From Pelecanus crispus (Eukaryota > Chordata > Aves > Pelecaniformes > Pelecanidae): 64,000 bases of DNA. The notes beneath the pieces are model-generated. The model searched no databases, was not told the origin of the DNA, and saw only the letters and a program-made list of their open reading frames with translations. The position numbers and the translations under genes are program-made. Below, one piece after another: positions 9,816 to 23,128 of the stretch (position 1 is the stretch's first letter; each line of letters starts with the position of its first letter). The DNA lies in assembly GCF_030463565.1 (NCBI RefSeq), contig NC_134675.1, positions 10,623,862 through 10,687,861 on the forward strand, read 5' to 3'.

Positions 9816-11880
9816 GGGGACTTTGCATCCTAGCCTCGCTCCTTGGTCAGCACGGACCAGTTGCAAATTTCTGTAACTGTGTGCCTTCACTAGTGAACTT
9901 TTATCTCTACCAGCCAAAGAGAAGGAAGGGGACTTGGCTGTCTATGTTTATGTTTTATGCAAGTCCTATATGTAGGTTCTGTTGAAAGCAGCGCCTTGTA
10001 TGTGGAAGTCTATTTAAAGGGCCATGTCAGTGTCCTGTGTGCGTGTCTCTAGGATACATGCTCAGCTTCCCTAGTGGTTGAACCTGCAAACAGGAAAGCG
10101 GCAGCCGTGTCCCTTAGCCTGGGCAGAGACCCCGGGTCCCTGGGTGCACCGGGCTGGGCTCCAGTGGCAGGGTGAGAGGGAATCCTGGGCCGGAGCTCCT
10201 GGAGGAAGTGGCCGCTCTTAACATCATTTAACATCTGGCATACTCGCTGGATCTGGTTGAGTTGTCAGTATTCCCAAGATTACATGTATATAATCCATAT
10301 GTGATGGGGGGACTGATCGTTTGCTGATGTGCCTATAATGTTAAATTTGCAACCAACCTTCTAGAGCTTTATGCAGGCACCCAAATGGGACCTGTGCTAG
10401 TAGATTCTTGGGTTAATTGGAACAATTGGATTGAAAAAAAGATGTTTACAGAACGTTAGAAGAACAATAAGAGGTGTAAATGGCTCAAACTGCAGGCCTA
10501 GTGACTGGGATTTGTAGTTTGGGGAATGAAGAGAGACTTACCATAGTATTTATACGTAACAGATCACTTCCAACTATCAAATTGGCTATAAAGCAGGAGG
10601 AAACCTGAGAGAATCAGGCTAAGGCTGAGCTCTCTACAACTTGAACTTTCAAATCTGTGAAGAATCAGGTAGAAAAGGAAAATGCACAGTTGCAAAGGAA
10701 GAGCCACAACTTACAGAGATTTCAACCTAATGGAGCCAAGGAGTAGAGCTGATTATTACAGAGGAAATTGGTGAACTGCGGGGGAACAAACATCACTTAA
10801 CTCTGCAAATAGTGTACCTACTGTAAGTGCAAATCTCTTGTAGCTACTGTCATTAGACAAACACGTGCCATCCTGCTTATAAACAAGAGATGGCTGGACA
10901 GGACAACCCAGGGTCAGCCACAAGAGCTTGTGTCCAAGGATGCTCAGATAAGCCCCTAATCCAAGGGGATATATGCTTTTTGGTCAGAACACAATTAAAT
11001 GTATGACCCTGTTAACCCAATTCTGGATAGCAAGACTTGTAGCTTCTCCATCAAGGAAGATGGTATGCATTAGTGTGCAACAAATAGCCTGAAACACTAC
11101 GTTCTATACTTCTTACTCTGTAACTAACCTGTTGTACAACTACAAGAAGTCACTTTCTTTCCTTTCATTAACTCACTTGAAAAACAAAGATGAAACCCTC
11201 ATATTAGAGAGAAAACAATTAAAACAGCTTCCATCCAGCTGAGACATTTGTAAATTGCCTGTACAGTTATACAAATACATAGGCGAGGTAACTCTCCAAA
11301 TGGAAGCTGTAGGATCCTTTGGGCATTCACTGGCTCCTCCTAATATGCCAACAAGATGTGCACTACACTGAAAAAATAACTCTGCAGCCACTTTACATTC
11401 CTGAAACCTCAAGGCCCCACTAAAACAAGAAGGACCTTCTCCACTCTTTTTGATACACTTCCACTGGGAAAGGCAAGATGCTAACTGCAATACAACTTGC
11501 TTAGAATAATGAACACTACCTGAGACTATGAGCTTTTACCTCAGGGTTGATGTGACCCAAAGACCCAACCTAAGCCAGCTCTTACCAGCTGAGAACATCC
11601 CATAACCGACGATAAAACAAGATTTACCCTTCAATGAAACCAGGCATATAACCACAGCCAGAACAGCAATCAACCAGAATCCAGTATAAACCCCACACAC
11701 ACCTGCACGGGACATTGGTTTAGAACAATGAAGATCAACACACCACTGACCATACGTCCACACCACCTGCATGGGACAAGTACATACTGAATACAACTGT
11801 ACTGTAACATATATAAACCCTGCTTTCCTCTATATTGGGGTCCTCCATGCATTAAGCTGGGGCACTGCTATGCACAATAC
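9816..11880. other. Anonymous sequence
   Basis: No convincing coding frame, LTR ends or CR1 blocks. Parts around 10600-10800 look like old decayed repeat sequence, but I cannot assign them. Confidence 0.3.
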
Positions 11881-12160
11881 TAAAATAAGAGAATAAATTG
11901 GACTAGATGATTGTTGTAGGTCCCTTCCAACTGAGCTATTCTATTCTAGATTAGATATAAGGAAGAAATTTTTCACTATGAGGGTGGCGAGACATTGGAA
12001 CAGGCTGCCCACAGAAGTTGTGGATGCCCCATCCCTGGAAGTGTTCAAGGTCAGGTTGGAAGGGGCTCTGAGCAACGTGATCTAGTGAAAGATGTCCCTG
12101 CCCATGGCAGGGGGGTTGGACTAGATGATCTTTGAAGGTCCCTCCGAACCTAACTCCTCT
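11881..12160 (+). mobile_element. Two CR1 3'-end fragments in tandem
   Basis: 11881-11948 has the GGACTAGATGATTG ... CTATTCTATTCTA end of a CR1. 11950-12160 holds another CR1 3' segment, from the AGGAAGAAATTTTTCAC region to AGATGATCTTTGAAGG. Both are on the plus strand. Confidence 0.75.
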
Positions 12161-12365
12161 CCTATTGTTATTGTTATTATCATTACTATATTGTTATTAT
12201 TATAATTACTATTTTACTTTATTTCAATTATTAAACTGTTCTTATCTCAACCCAGGAGTGTTTCTCACTCTTACTCCTCTGATTCTCTCCCCCATGCCAT
12301 TGGGGTAGGGGGAGTGAGCGAGCGGCTGCGTGGTGCTTAGTTGCTGGCTGGGGCTAAACCACTAC
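12161..12365 (+). mobile_element. LTR family A, truncated 3' part
   Basis: Matches the right end of LTR A: a TTATT-rich part, ATTAAACTGTTCTTATCTCAA, the GGGAGTGAGCGAGCGGC segment and a terminal ACCACTACA. Confidence 0.8.
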
Positions 12366-12460
12366 ATTTCTGTACAGATGTAAAAAAAACCCAACCAACA
12401 AATAAAAAAAAAAACCCAGCTTTAAAGGATACTAAATACATCAGGGAAGTTTATTATTCG

Positions 12461-13345
12461 CTATATTGGGTGTACATGGCAAGGTTTTGATAGCAGTGGG
12501 GCTGCAGGGATGGCCTCTGTGAGAAGAGGCCAGGGGCTGCCCTATGCTGGACACAGCTGGTTCCAGCCAGCCCAGCAAAAGACTCACCGCTGGCCAAAGC
12601 TGAGCCAATCAGAGATGCTGGTGGCACCTCTGTGAAAACATATTTAAGAAAGGGGAGAAAATACCACATGGCAATGTGAAGTGAGGGGGAGGAAGGTGAG
12701 AAACAGCAGTGCTAACACCAAGGTCAGTGAAGAAGGAGGGGGAGGAGGTACTCCAGGTGCTGGAACAGAGATTCCCCTGAAGCCTGTGGAAGAGACCGTA
12801 GTGGAGCAGATAGCTCTGTAGCCCATGGAGGACCCTATGCCAGAGCAGGTGGATGTTTCCTAAAGGAACTGTGGCCTGTTGAGAGTCCACACAGGAGCAA
12901 GTTCTCCTGACAGAAACTGCAGCCTATGGAGAGGACCCACACTGGAACAGGGGAAAATGTGAGGAGGAAGGAGCAGCAGAGATGAAGTGTTATGAACCAA
13001 CCGTAACCCCCCATCCCCTCTGTGCTGCTCTTGGAGTAGGCGGGGAGTTAAAAGAGTTGGGAATGGAGGAGTGAAGCTGAGCCTGGGAAGAAGGGTGGGG
13101 GGAAGGTGTTTTAGTTTTTGTCTTTGTTTCTCACCATCCTGTTCTATCTTTAATTGGCAATAAATTAAATTATTTTTCCCCAAGTTGAGTCTGTTTTGCC
13201 CATGACAGTAACTGGTAAGGGATCTCCCTGTCTTTATCTTGACCCATGAGCTCTTCCATCTTATTTTCTCCCCCTGTCCTGTTGAGGTGGGGGAATTAGA
13301 GCAGCTGAGTGCACATCTGAGAGCTGGCCAAGGTCAACTCTCCAA
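12461..13345 (+). mobile_element. LTR family C copy
   Basis: Starts at TATTGGGTGTACATGGCAAGG and keeps the GAGCCAATCAG box, a TATTTAAG box, a shortened repeat array and AATAAATTAAA. It ends in GGCCAAGGTCAACTC, where the terminal CA is eroded. Confidence 0.75.
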
Positions 13346-14849
13346 ACCTGCTTGCTTTCTTTTTTTCTGTTGTCACCTTCAAGTCTTCATCCTCATTACC
13401 ACATGCTACTGGAATATATTATTGTGCTTCATGCATTTTTTCTAAAAGCGAGCCACTGTGAAAAATTCTCTCAGTCATATCTAGAAGTCATTAAACTTTA
13501 GTAGGAAGCCTAGTAGGTTAGCATCCATACACAAATAACACTTCAATGGTCATACACCTTCAGAAATTACTTTTCAACTCATTTAAATAATAGAATTTGA
13601 ATCTTCAGAAGATAAAGTATTTGGAAGCATCAAAGGCATGCAAGCAATGTTAGTCAACCTTGGCAATTACATCTGTCTTTTCCTCTCACTTCTCATTTCA
13701 AGTTAAACTTGGACAGCAAATACTTGGGGGAAGGGGACAGGGAGGAAATAGAAGAAAAAAAAATCTCATCCCTGAGCATTCATAGGAAATACTTTATTTT
13801 CTTATGATCTACAAAAAAAAGTGTGGCAACAACAACACTGCCCTGGGGATTCTAGTTTTCCTGAAGAAAACAGAAAACCCAAACAAAATATTTAGGTAAT
13901 TCAGAACTAAAAAAAAAAAATTCCATAGCCTTTATATCAGAGTATTTTCACGGATTTAAATAAGAAGTACACTTCAGAAGTCTTCCTTAGAATCAGAATA
14001 AAGCACAAGCATCTACTAAGTTATCCAGCACCTTTTGCAAACTGGATAGTATTAAATCTAATGATAGCAGTCCAGATCAAGATTTAATTTCAGAAGAGAA
14101 GCAGGGTGAGAACACTGCAACCTCCAACACCAGCTAAGTGGCCCTAAGCAGTTTACAGATCCTCCCCAATGAGATGCTGCATAGAGGGTAACTCTGAGGT
14201 TCAGGTGCTCAGAAAGCAGACCAACTAGGGAAGTAGCAGGGCATTCAGATTATCTCTCATTCTTGCAGGACCTCTAAGTGGTACAAATCCACACTGTTTT
14301 GGCAGTTCACAGCTGTATCAATGCAAGCAGGTTAACAAAAGGTTATCAAGTGTTTAATATAATAGCTGTTGATATTGGGGAGAAGGGGGGACTGAATCAT
14401 AACAACAGCAAAGACACTATAGGCAGACAGGAGGGAGGGGGAGAGAGCCACCACCACTGAAGTCAGCAGGGCTTGAGAAGGAACCAAACATTTATAAAGC
14501 TGCCAACTCTCACTCACTTGTTGAGAGAGGCTTCTCCTCTTTATCTGACTCTGGACGAATTGATAGTGGAGGCTAAAAGAGACACAAAAACCTCATCGTA
14601 TCGCACCTCTCCATCACAGCTCGCACACATTGAGTCCACCACCTCCTCCCCGAGGCGGCACATTGTTGGGACTGCACAAAACCCACCTTCAAGAGCCTAG
14701 ATGAAGAGGGCGGGCTTTGTCTCCAGGCGCCCGCTCTTGCAGGTGCGCTGGTAATGGCCACCCACTCGGCTTCCTGTGGCAGCTGGGGCCACTCCCATTG
14801 CAGTGGTAACGTCCAACCGGGAGACCTGAGCCCTACTATTCCAAGTAGG
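13346..14849. other. Anonymous sequence
   Basis: Mostly A/T-rich, then more GC-rich after about 14550. No supported gene or repeat family was recognised. Confidence 0.3.
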
Positions 14850-17308
14850 GTTGAATGATGCTGCAACAAGGCGACTCAGAAATATCAAAAGAGACTTTAT
14901 GTCCCTTGGAACAGTGTTAAAGGGATCAGGATCACAGGTGGTGTTCTCCTCTATCCTCCCAGTTGGAGAAGGGGGTTTGAGAAAAAGGAGATGAATTGAA
15001 CAGGTGAATGACAGGCTGCATAGCTGGTGCCATGCTCAAGGTCTCAGCTTTTACGATCTTGGGCATACCTTTGAGAAAATGGGCCTGTTGACAGCTGACA
15101 GGGCTCAACTGACCAAGTGGGGCAAGAATGTCCTGGGCAACAAGCTGGCTGGACTTATAAACAAAGCTTTAAACTAGATTTAGTGGGGGAAGGGGATGGA
15201 GTTCTAAGCACTAGAGAAGAGCCAGGGGCTGCTGAGGCATTAGGAAGCAACAGGGAAACACCTGTGAATTGCCTCAAGGGAATTAGGGCAAACTCCTCTA
15301 AAAAGGTTATGTGACCAGTAGGCCAGCTGAAGTGCCTCTACACCAATGCATGCAGTGTGGGAAACAAGCAGGAGGAGCTGGTAGCCGCTGCCCAGAGGGA
15401 AAACTATGACCTCATTGCTATCACAGAAACTTGGTGGGATGAATTGCACAATTGGAGTGTTGTGATTGATGGCTATAAGATATTCAGAGGGGGCGGGCAA
15501 GGAAGGAGAGGTGGAGGAGTTGCCCTCTATGCCAAAAATGGGATTGATTGCACAGATCTATCTTTGAAGAACAGCATTGTGCAGGTTGAGAGTTTATGGG
15601 TGAAAATTAGAGACCAAGCCAACACAGGAAATTTTGTGGTTGGTGTCTACTACAGGCCACCTGATCAAGGAGAGGAGGTTGATGAAGAGTTCTTTCTTCA
15701 ACTGCAGGAAGCATCGCGCTCACAGGCCCTGATTCTGATAGGGGACATCAACCACCTGGACATCTGCTGGAAAAGCAGCACAGCGAACTGCAAGCAGCCC
15801 AGGAAACTACTGGAGTGCGTTGAGGACAACTTCCTAGTACAGGTGATGGAGAGCCTGACCAAAGGAGAGGCACTGCTGGACCTGCTGCTCACTAATGCAG
15901 AAGAACTTATTGGAGAGGTCAAGATTGGACATAGCCTGGGCTGCAGTGATCATGCCCTGGTGGAATTCTCAATCTTTAGGGGTACAGGACAGGTAAAATT
16001 AGAGTCAGGACCCTAAACTTCAGAAAGGCAAACCTTTGGATGTTTAGGGCGCTAGTGCATGGGATCCCCTGGGAACCTGCCCTCAGAGGCAAAGGAGCGA
16101 ATGAGAGCTGGGAGATATTTACAGACATTTTTCTTAGGGCGCAAGAGCTCTCAATCCCAATGTGCAAGAAGACGGGCAGGGGAGGCAGGAGGCCAGCTTG
16201 GCTAAGTCAAGACCTCTTAGCCAAAGCAAAACACAGAAACAAAATGCATAGGCAGTGGAGGCAGGGATACACATCCTGTGGAGATTATAGGGACATGGCC
16301 TGGGAGTGCAGGGAGGGGATCAGGAAAGCCAAGGCACAGCTGGAGCTGAACTTGGCTAGGGACATAAAAAATAACAACAAGGGTTTCTTCAGGTACATAG
16401 GACAACAAAGGAAGATGAAAGAAACTGTACCTGCCCTGATGAGCAAAACGGGAGACCTGACTGCAACCGACATGGAGAAGGCTGAGGTACTCAAGAACAT
16501 TTTTGCCTTGCTCTTCACTGGCAAGTGCTCTAGCCACACTGCCCAACTCACAGAATCCAAAGGCAGGGACTGGGACAATGAAGTACTGCCCACCATAGGA
16601 GAAGATCAGGTTTGAGACCATCTAAGGAACCTGAATGTGCGCAAGTCCATGGGGCCTGATGAGATGCATCCAAGGGTCCTGAGGGAACTGGCAGATGAAG
16701 TTGCTAAGCCACTCTCCATCATATTTGAAAAGTCATGGCAGACTGGTGAAGTTTCCAGTGACTGGGAAAGGGGAAACGTAACCTCCATTTTTAAAAAGGG
16801 AAAAAAGGAAGACCCGGGGAACGACAGGCCAATCAGTCTCACCTCTGTGTCCAGCAAGGTCATGGAGTAGATCCTCCTGGAAACTGTGCTAAGGCACATG
16901 GAAAACAGAGAGGTGATTGGTGACAGCCAACATGGCTTCACTAAGGGCAAATTGTGCCTGACAAATTTGGTGGCCTTCTACGACAGGGTTACAGCATTGG
17001 TGGATAAGGGAAGAGTGACTGATGTCATCTACCTGGACTTGTGCAAAGCATTTGATACTGTCCCACACAACGTCCTTGTCTCTAAAATGGAGAGGCATGG
17101 ATTCAATGCGTGGACCACTCAGTGGATAAGGAATTGGCTGGGTGGTCGCACTCAAAGTGTTGTGGTCAATGGCTCGTTGTCTGGGTGGAGACCAGTGACG
17201 AGTGATGTGCCTCAGGGGTCCATATTGGGACCAGTATTATTTAACATCTTTGTTGGGGACATGGACAGTGGGATTGAGTGCACCCTCAGCAAGTTTGCAG
17301 ATGACACC
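14850..17308 (+). mobile_element. CR1 LINE, long copy with 5' region, endonuclease and RT
   Basis: Longest CR1 whose 5' side lies in the window. 14850-15350 looks like CR1 5' sequence. ORF2 follows: an APE-type endonuclease at 15357-16016 with TETWW, YYRPP, a GDINH catalytic block and a terminal SDH. After a frame break there is a linker, then RT at about 16637-17308 with an FDTVPHN block, a VPQGSILGP block and an FADD box. It is cut right after the RT FADD motif by LTR D. ORF2 is broken by at least a frame change near 16016, a TGA at 16612-16614 and a TAG near 16868, so it is inactive. Confidence 0.88.
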
Positions 17309-18385
17309 TGTCACGAATGCAGGTTTGTGAATCCTGCTGATTATGTTAATTTATTGTGAATGAGTGACTTTACACTGTTTGATTTAGTAGCAGTTTAGAA
17401 TTTACTTGTAGCAAATCGCAGGATTTGATTGTAATATTTTAATAGCACTCAGTCATCAGCGATTAACAAAGTGATTAGACAAAATTGATCAAAAAAGTGA
17501 CTTAGTTACAGATTCGAAGATGGCAAGGTTCACTCTATTGCTACATGGAAGTGCATAAAGGAAAATTAAGTTACACTGAGTTAGAATGATTCACAGAGGG
17601 ATCGTGGATGCAGGGGATAAGGAGGATTCTCCCATTGAGTCACGAGGTTCAGAATAGACCCCCTTGCTTTCTAAAATCCTTTTCAGAGGGGAGTCTAGGT
17701 GCAGCTAGGTCCAATCTTAGTCTCAGACTTGGTCAACAGTTTATAGGAATAAGGATAAGGCAGCAGTATAAGACTCCCTTTGTAATTAAATCGTACATCT
17801 ACAGACTACTTAACCCAATTCATACATGCATACACACAAACATGAATACATATATATATACACAAATAAAAATGGTATACCTGTTAAAAATTCAGTGAAA
17901 TACTCACGTTGAATGTCTTGGCATTTCTCAACGGGTGATGGTTGAGCCTCAAGGAGTGAAGGGTTTCAGCCCAGGCTCCACTGTCGGTCTTCAGCAATGG
18001 ACCTCCAATTTTAGCAAACTTTGAGAGTTTGCTAGCTCTGAGAGGAGTCCCGCTCAAAGGGAGATGCTGGTGCAGCCTGCTGCAGTCCAGGAGAGCTCAA
18101 AGGGCCTCACTTAGGACTGCTGTTTTATAGGATCGTGAGATGATTGGCTTTAGTCATTGTAAATCTCCATCCGAGCCACAATCCGGGTCGGTAATTACTG
18201 CTCTGTTTCAAATCTGTCAGGGGTAACTTGATTGTTCTCACTTCCCACTTCAACCATGTAAGAGTTTCTGGTACAGTTAAGGGGCACCTAACAGACGAAC
18301 TCACTACACAAGGTCGCGGTCTGGCAGGAATCCCTGAGGTCGTAAAGCGGTTGAAGAGAGAAAAAGGGGGGGATGCACCACCGCA
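17309..18385 (+). mobile_element. LTR family D
   Basis: Begins TGTCACGAATGC at the point where the CR1 stops, and ends GGGATGCACCACCGCA. Relatives: 41868-42811 (minus) and 60781-61140 (plus, 3' part). The three copies share the blocks around CCATCCGAGCCACAAT and AAGGGGC(G/A)C(C/T)TAAC. Confidence 0.8.
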
Positions 18386-18478
18386 GACCATCTTGACAGA
18401 TGGAGCCCAAGTCATCAACTGTTCTTATGGACATTTCGCAGAGAGAGCATGGAATGGGGGAATATTATCTGTGTATAT
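18386..18478 (+). other. Possible ERV D internal scrap
   Basis: Short sequence between LTR D and the LTR A insertion. It continues after LTR A at 19026. No primer site could be recognised. Confidence 0.25.
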
Positions 18479-19025
18479 TGTCCTTGTTTCGGCTGGAATA
18501 GAGTTAATTTTTTTTTTCCTAGTAGCTGGCATAGTGCTGTGTTTTGGATTTAGGATGAGAAGAATGCTGAGAACACACTGATGGTTTAGTTGTTGCTAAG
18601 TACTGCTTACGCTAGTCAAGGCCTTTTCAGTTTCTCAGGTCCTGCCAGCAAGAAACTGGGAGGTGGCACAGCCAGATTAGTTGATCCAAACTGGCCAAAG
18701 GGCTATTCCATAGTATATGACGTCATGCTCAGTATATAAACTGGGGGGAGTTGGCTGGGTGGGTGTACCGCTGCTCATGAACTGTCTGGGTATCGGTTGG
18801 CGGGTGGTGAGCAATTGCATTGTGCATCGCTTTTTTTGTATATTCTATTATTATTATTGTCCCTTCATTTTCTGTCCTATGAAACTGCCTTTATCTCAAC
18901 CCACGTATTTTACTTTTTTTTTTTACTTTTTTTCTTCCAGTTCTCTCCCCCATCCCACTGGGGAGGGGGGGGAGTGAGCAAATGGCTGTGTGGTGTTTAG
19001 CTGCCTGCCAGGTTAAACCACAACA
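18479..19025 (+). mobile_element. Solo LTR family A with 5-bp TSD
   Basis: TG...CA ends (TGTCCTTG to CCACAACA), flanked by TATAT at 18474-18478 and 19026-19030. CRE TGACGTCA is at 18718-18725 and TATATAAA at 18733-18740. Confidence 0.93.
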
Positions 19026-19244
19026 TATATGTTAAGGGACGGGGGATGGTAGTTAATGAGGATGTATAAACCCAAGTTTGGATGTAAAGATGGTTTAACT
19101 ATGTAGTATAAGTTGTAAATGTTGGTAAGAGGGGATTTCAGGAATGAGAAATAGATAGAATGAGATAGTCAGAGGATACTTAGATGTATCAGATAATGTA
19201 GGACCTGAACATGACACAAATGGTATGGAATAAGGGGTGGTGAT

Positions 19245-19380
19245 TGTATTGGGTCTGGCTGGGATTGAGTTAACTTCCTTCATAGTAGCCTGTATGGTGC
19301 TGTGCTTTGCATTTGTGGCCAAAAAAGTGATCAAGTGGCTGTGTAGGTGCTTTGCTGCTTATCAGGGTCAACTCACCACA
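19245..19380 (+). mobile_element. LTR family B, internally deleted
   Basis: Has the family B start (TGTATTGGGTCTGGCTGGGATTGAG) joined after about 80 bases to the terminal part ending in ACTCACCACA. Confidence 0.65.
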
Positions 19381-20524
19381 TACACCCATCTTCAGTGTTA
19401 GGGCAGGCCTGGAGTTTCCACCTTCTGTCATTTATTGCATGACATGCCTATAGGCAAGCATTTTAAAGCAATGTTTAAAGTCACTCATAGTCTGCTTGTA
19501 TTGTGTATTCAGTCTATCACTATTGTGTATACTCCTTTATTGGAAAAAAGTACATGACTCTACAACAAAGGATGAGAAAATGCTATTTATTGCTCTCCAT
19601 TCCCACTTTTCCTGTGACCTTGCACCTCAACAAATAGTCTATCCAAGACAGTCTGAACGGATTTTAGGGATTGCTATAATATCAGTCCCTTCCATTAGCC
19701 GTCACACTTTGTACAGATCCTCCTGCCTTCTTTTGGGATAAAACCTCACCATTATGAGGCGAGACAGGTGCAGCATTGGGGTCCCCAGCTGGCACTACCT
19801 TCCGTAGTCCAGAGCACAACCCTATTCATTTACCTGTGATAAGACACCTAAGTCACTTGGAAATCATTTTATGCATAACAGACAATGCAGTCTGGTAGTA
19901 TGAAAGGATGAAATTCTACTATGAAATGATGAAATAAACCAGCATCAAAAAAGCAGCTCACAGTTCTCTGTGAAGCAAAGAAGAAAATACAGACATGTTA
20001 AAGTGCCTGCTATTTTTTCACCAGTAACAGATACTTTCACAATTGGTAAGTGATAGATCTTCTAAAGACTAAATAGGATCCAAATAGCAGTGTTTGATTG
20101 CCCATTTATGCAATAAATTACCAGTGAAAGGAGCTCAAGAAAACAGTCCTGATATTATATAATGAATTAGGATGAGGAGGCACATTAGCTTCAACTTCAA
20201 TACCATGGACTGGTGAAATAATATTCACCTGTACCATGTTTTTGTTAAAGTTTCATGTGATCTAATGATTTAACACATAGAAAAATTGGGATAACCAATT
20301 GTTGTTCTAAGGGAATGTAACCTTATTAATACTGTGGCCTAGTCAGAGGGTATTGTTTTTTTTCTTGTGTCCTTATTGACTCTTGGCCAATTATTTTTAT
20401 TTTACTAAAATGGAGGAAGGAAAATGACAGTCGTATTATTCTAATCCTTTCTGGGCCTTGTAATTGCATTTGTTGATCTACTCAGAAGCAAAAAGCCCTC
20501 CCTTTCACAGTCTTTGTGCATTAG
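19381..20524. other. Anonymous sequence
   Basis: A/T-rich; nothing recognised on either strand. Confidence 0.3.
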
Positions 20525-20529
20525 CCTGG

Positions 20530-21252
20530 TGTATTGGGTTTACCTGGTAAGGTTTTGGTAGCGGAGGGGATGCAGGGGTGGCTTCTGTGAGAAGACACGA
20601 GACGCTGCCCCCATGTCTAACAGAGCCAGTTCCAGCTGGCTCCAAGGCAGACCCACCGCTAGCCAAAGCTGAGCCAATCAGCGACATTGGTAGCGCCTCT
20701 GTGATAACATATTTAAGAAGGGGTAAAAAATGCTGTGCAATAGCAGCTGGGAGAGAGGAGTAACAATATGTGAGAGGAACAACTATATGGACACCAAGGC
20801 CAGTGAAGAAGGAAGGGGAGGAGGTGCTCCAGGCACCGGAGCAAAGATTCCCCTGCAGCCCATGGTGAAGACCATGGTGACACAAGTTGTCCCCCTGCAG
20901 CCCATGGAGGTCCATGGTGGAGCAGATATCCACCCTGCAGCCTGTGTAGGATGTGCAGGGGGATGTGCCCTGAAGGAAGCTGTGACCCTGTGGGAAGCCC
21001 ACACCGGAGCAGGCTCCTGGCAGTAACTGTGGCCTGTGGAGAGGAGCCCATGAAGGAGCAGGTTTTCTGGCAGGACCTGTGACCCTGTGGGGGACCCATA
21101 CTGGAGCAATCCATTACTTGAAGGACTGCACCTCGTGGAAAAGACCCATTCTGGAGCAGTTCGTGAAGAACTGTAGCCCGTGGGAAGGAGGTGGGGGAGT
21201 GATAGAGAGGCTCGGTGAGCACCTGGCGGCCAGCCAAGTTCAACCCACCACA
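20530..21252 (+). mobile_element. Solo LTR family C with 5-bp TSD
   Basis: TGTATTGGG to CCCACCACA, flanked by CCTGG at 20525-20529 and 21253-21257. It is shorter than the full family length because of an internal deletion between the repeat array and the U5 end. Confidence 0.92.
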
Positions 21253-21257
21253 CCTGG

Positions 21258-21785
21258 CCAACAATTTCTGTAGGATGCTCCCATCTTCCTTCAGCTTTCT
21301 GAGCATCAACTGAGTCTGAATTTGGTCAGGGGCCATTGCAAGAAAATACACCCTCACTAAATCTTGCAGGTACAAGGGAGACCCTTCTGTACTTCAGTGT
21401 TGTGGCCCCTCTCCCCTTTTCCCCAGCGTTTCAGGGGAGTGCTGCCAGCTCAGCTCCTGCACCAGAGCAAGCTGAGAAAAATCCTGAGGTGATACTGAGG
21501 AACAAATTCTCAGGGCAGATTGCTTCATCTCTGGCAAAAATTACAGATGTAGAGGACAACCCGTTCCTCCTGGGTTATCCCTCCCTTCTCAGTAGAATTT
21601 GCAAAAATCTTTGCAAGGTCAACTGCCTTCACCGAGGTTCAGTGTTTCACACAGAAGGAAACAACATAGGACAATGTCATTATTTAAAAGGTTTGCATTC
21701 TTTTTCCCTTAATTTTGCCAGTTCGTCCTCTGTCCACTTCTGGAATTTGCTGTTAATACTTGGCCAGCTTACAAGTGCTTTGTGA
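21258..21785 (-). pseudogene. Unassigned coding-like segments next to LTR C
   Basis: On the minus strand, three stretches look protein-like: one with WTEDELAKLREKE (about 21735-21690), one with ITQEERVVLYIC (about 21590-21545), and one with LAMAPDQIQTQLMLRKLKE (about 21345-21285). They lie in order, with stops and frame changes between them. Such blocks could be an old ERV gag or the exons of a lost host gene; I do not recognise the family. LTR C inserted directly beside the last block. Confidence 0.3.
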
Positions 21786-23128
21786 CAAACAGTTGTAGCA
21801 GGGACTTCAGTGGGAATTGGTCTTCCTAACAGCTAGCTAGAAATCTACTTAGGGAAAAAGACAAATAGTGATTTAAAGGTAAAATATGAATGTGTTTAAA
21901 TCCTGATAAATCATGATGGGTTTTTTGTCCACATAATTAACACTTGTTTTGATGTTTTGGACCAAGCAAATTAAGAAATCACACAAGAGATTTTTCACTG
22001 TGGCTTGCAGTCAACCCTGATGACTTACAGCAAATAGTGTGTAAAGACTTAAAGACAGTTTTGGACCCCTGATTAACAATAATTTGAGTCTGATTGAACT
22101 TATGTATATTCCTTGATTAAAAAAAAATACATAGCTGTCAGTAATGTATGGAGTAGCCAAAACAGCCTGCCCATACCTCCTGTCCCTGGCAGTCCTTGTG
22201 TGACATATGGGCCTCTATACTTCCACCTTCCTCCTTTCCTCAAACCTCCATTTGACCTTTATGGGGACCAGAATTCTTGAATTACCAAATGCAATATAGA
22301 TACCCAGTCAACAGGCATGTTTGTTGTGCTTTTTTCATAATCTGAATGGAGGTAAGACATGTTCTTATACTCACATAACACCAAAATGTATCCACTGACC
22401 AGAACTAATCCACAATATAAATTAATTAATGAGAAGTAAAAGCTAGAGAAGGAGAAACGCAACATGATTTTTCACCCATTATTGTATATCACTCTTCCCT
22501 GTTCTAAGAACAGCTCAAAAGATGTTGCAGGAACTGTGATTTGTGTTGCTCTTGTTTATACTTGCTGTTAAAATGCTTTCAGTGCTGGTTTAGTTACAAT
22601 GATACCATTATGAATGCAGGATTTCATGAGGTATTGTAGAAAATGCAGTCTTACGTACTAGGGCTTGTGCCATAGCTAACAGAACAGCTCATATCACAGT
22701 GAGCTGTTTACTTCCATCTTTCTTTTCATAGATTTCAAGGATTAAAGATGATTGATCATTCAATCTCACCCTTTGTATCACAGAAGTGAGAGAATTTCAG
22801 CCGAGGATTCCTGCAGCTAGTGCAAATGAAAAGCAGTACAATTTTTCCTGGCGCACAGTACAGGTCATCTTATTTGAAGACAAAATAAAAATGGCAATTG
22901 TCTCCTCCAGGTTCAAATTGAAATATTGTGTTTTATGGTGTGGGAAGCTTGTCCAGCTGGTATTCAAAGTGCCTGTAATTGTTTGTCATGCTACTGCTTT
23001 GAAGTAGAGGATGTCAGGTTTTCATGATTATCTAACACCATTCACAGTCACATAGTCACATACAAATATATACACACTCCCCTCATGCAAGATTGCTATT
23101 CATCTCTGATATAAAGTCTCTTACTTTC
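21786..23128. other. Anonymous sequence
   Basis: No supported feature. Confidence 0.3.

Noticed and set aside
14278..14880. Small frames of 60-98 codons as genes
   Set aside because: No motif, and they overlap on both strands; the right edge runs into CR1 5' sequence.
18396..18413. Primer binding site after LTR D (TGGAGCCCAAGTC)
   Set aside because: Its complement does not look like a tRNA 3' end with a normal T arm.
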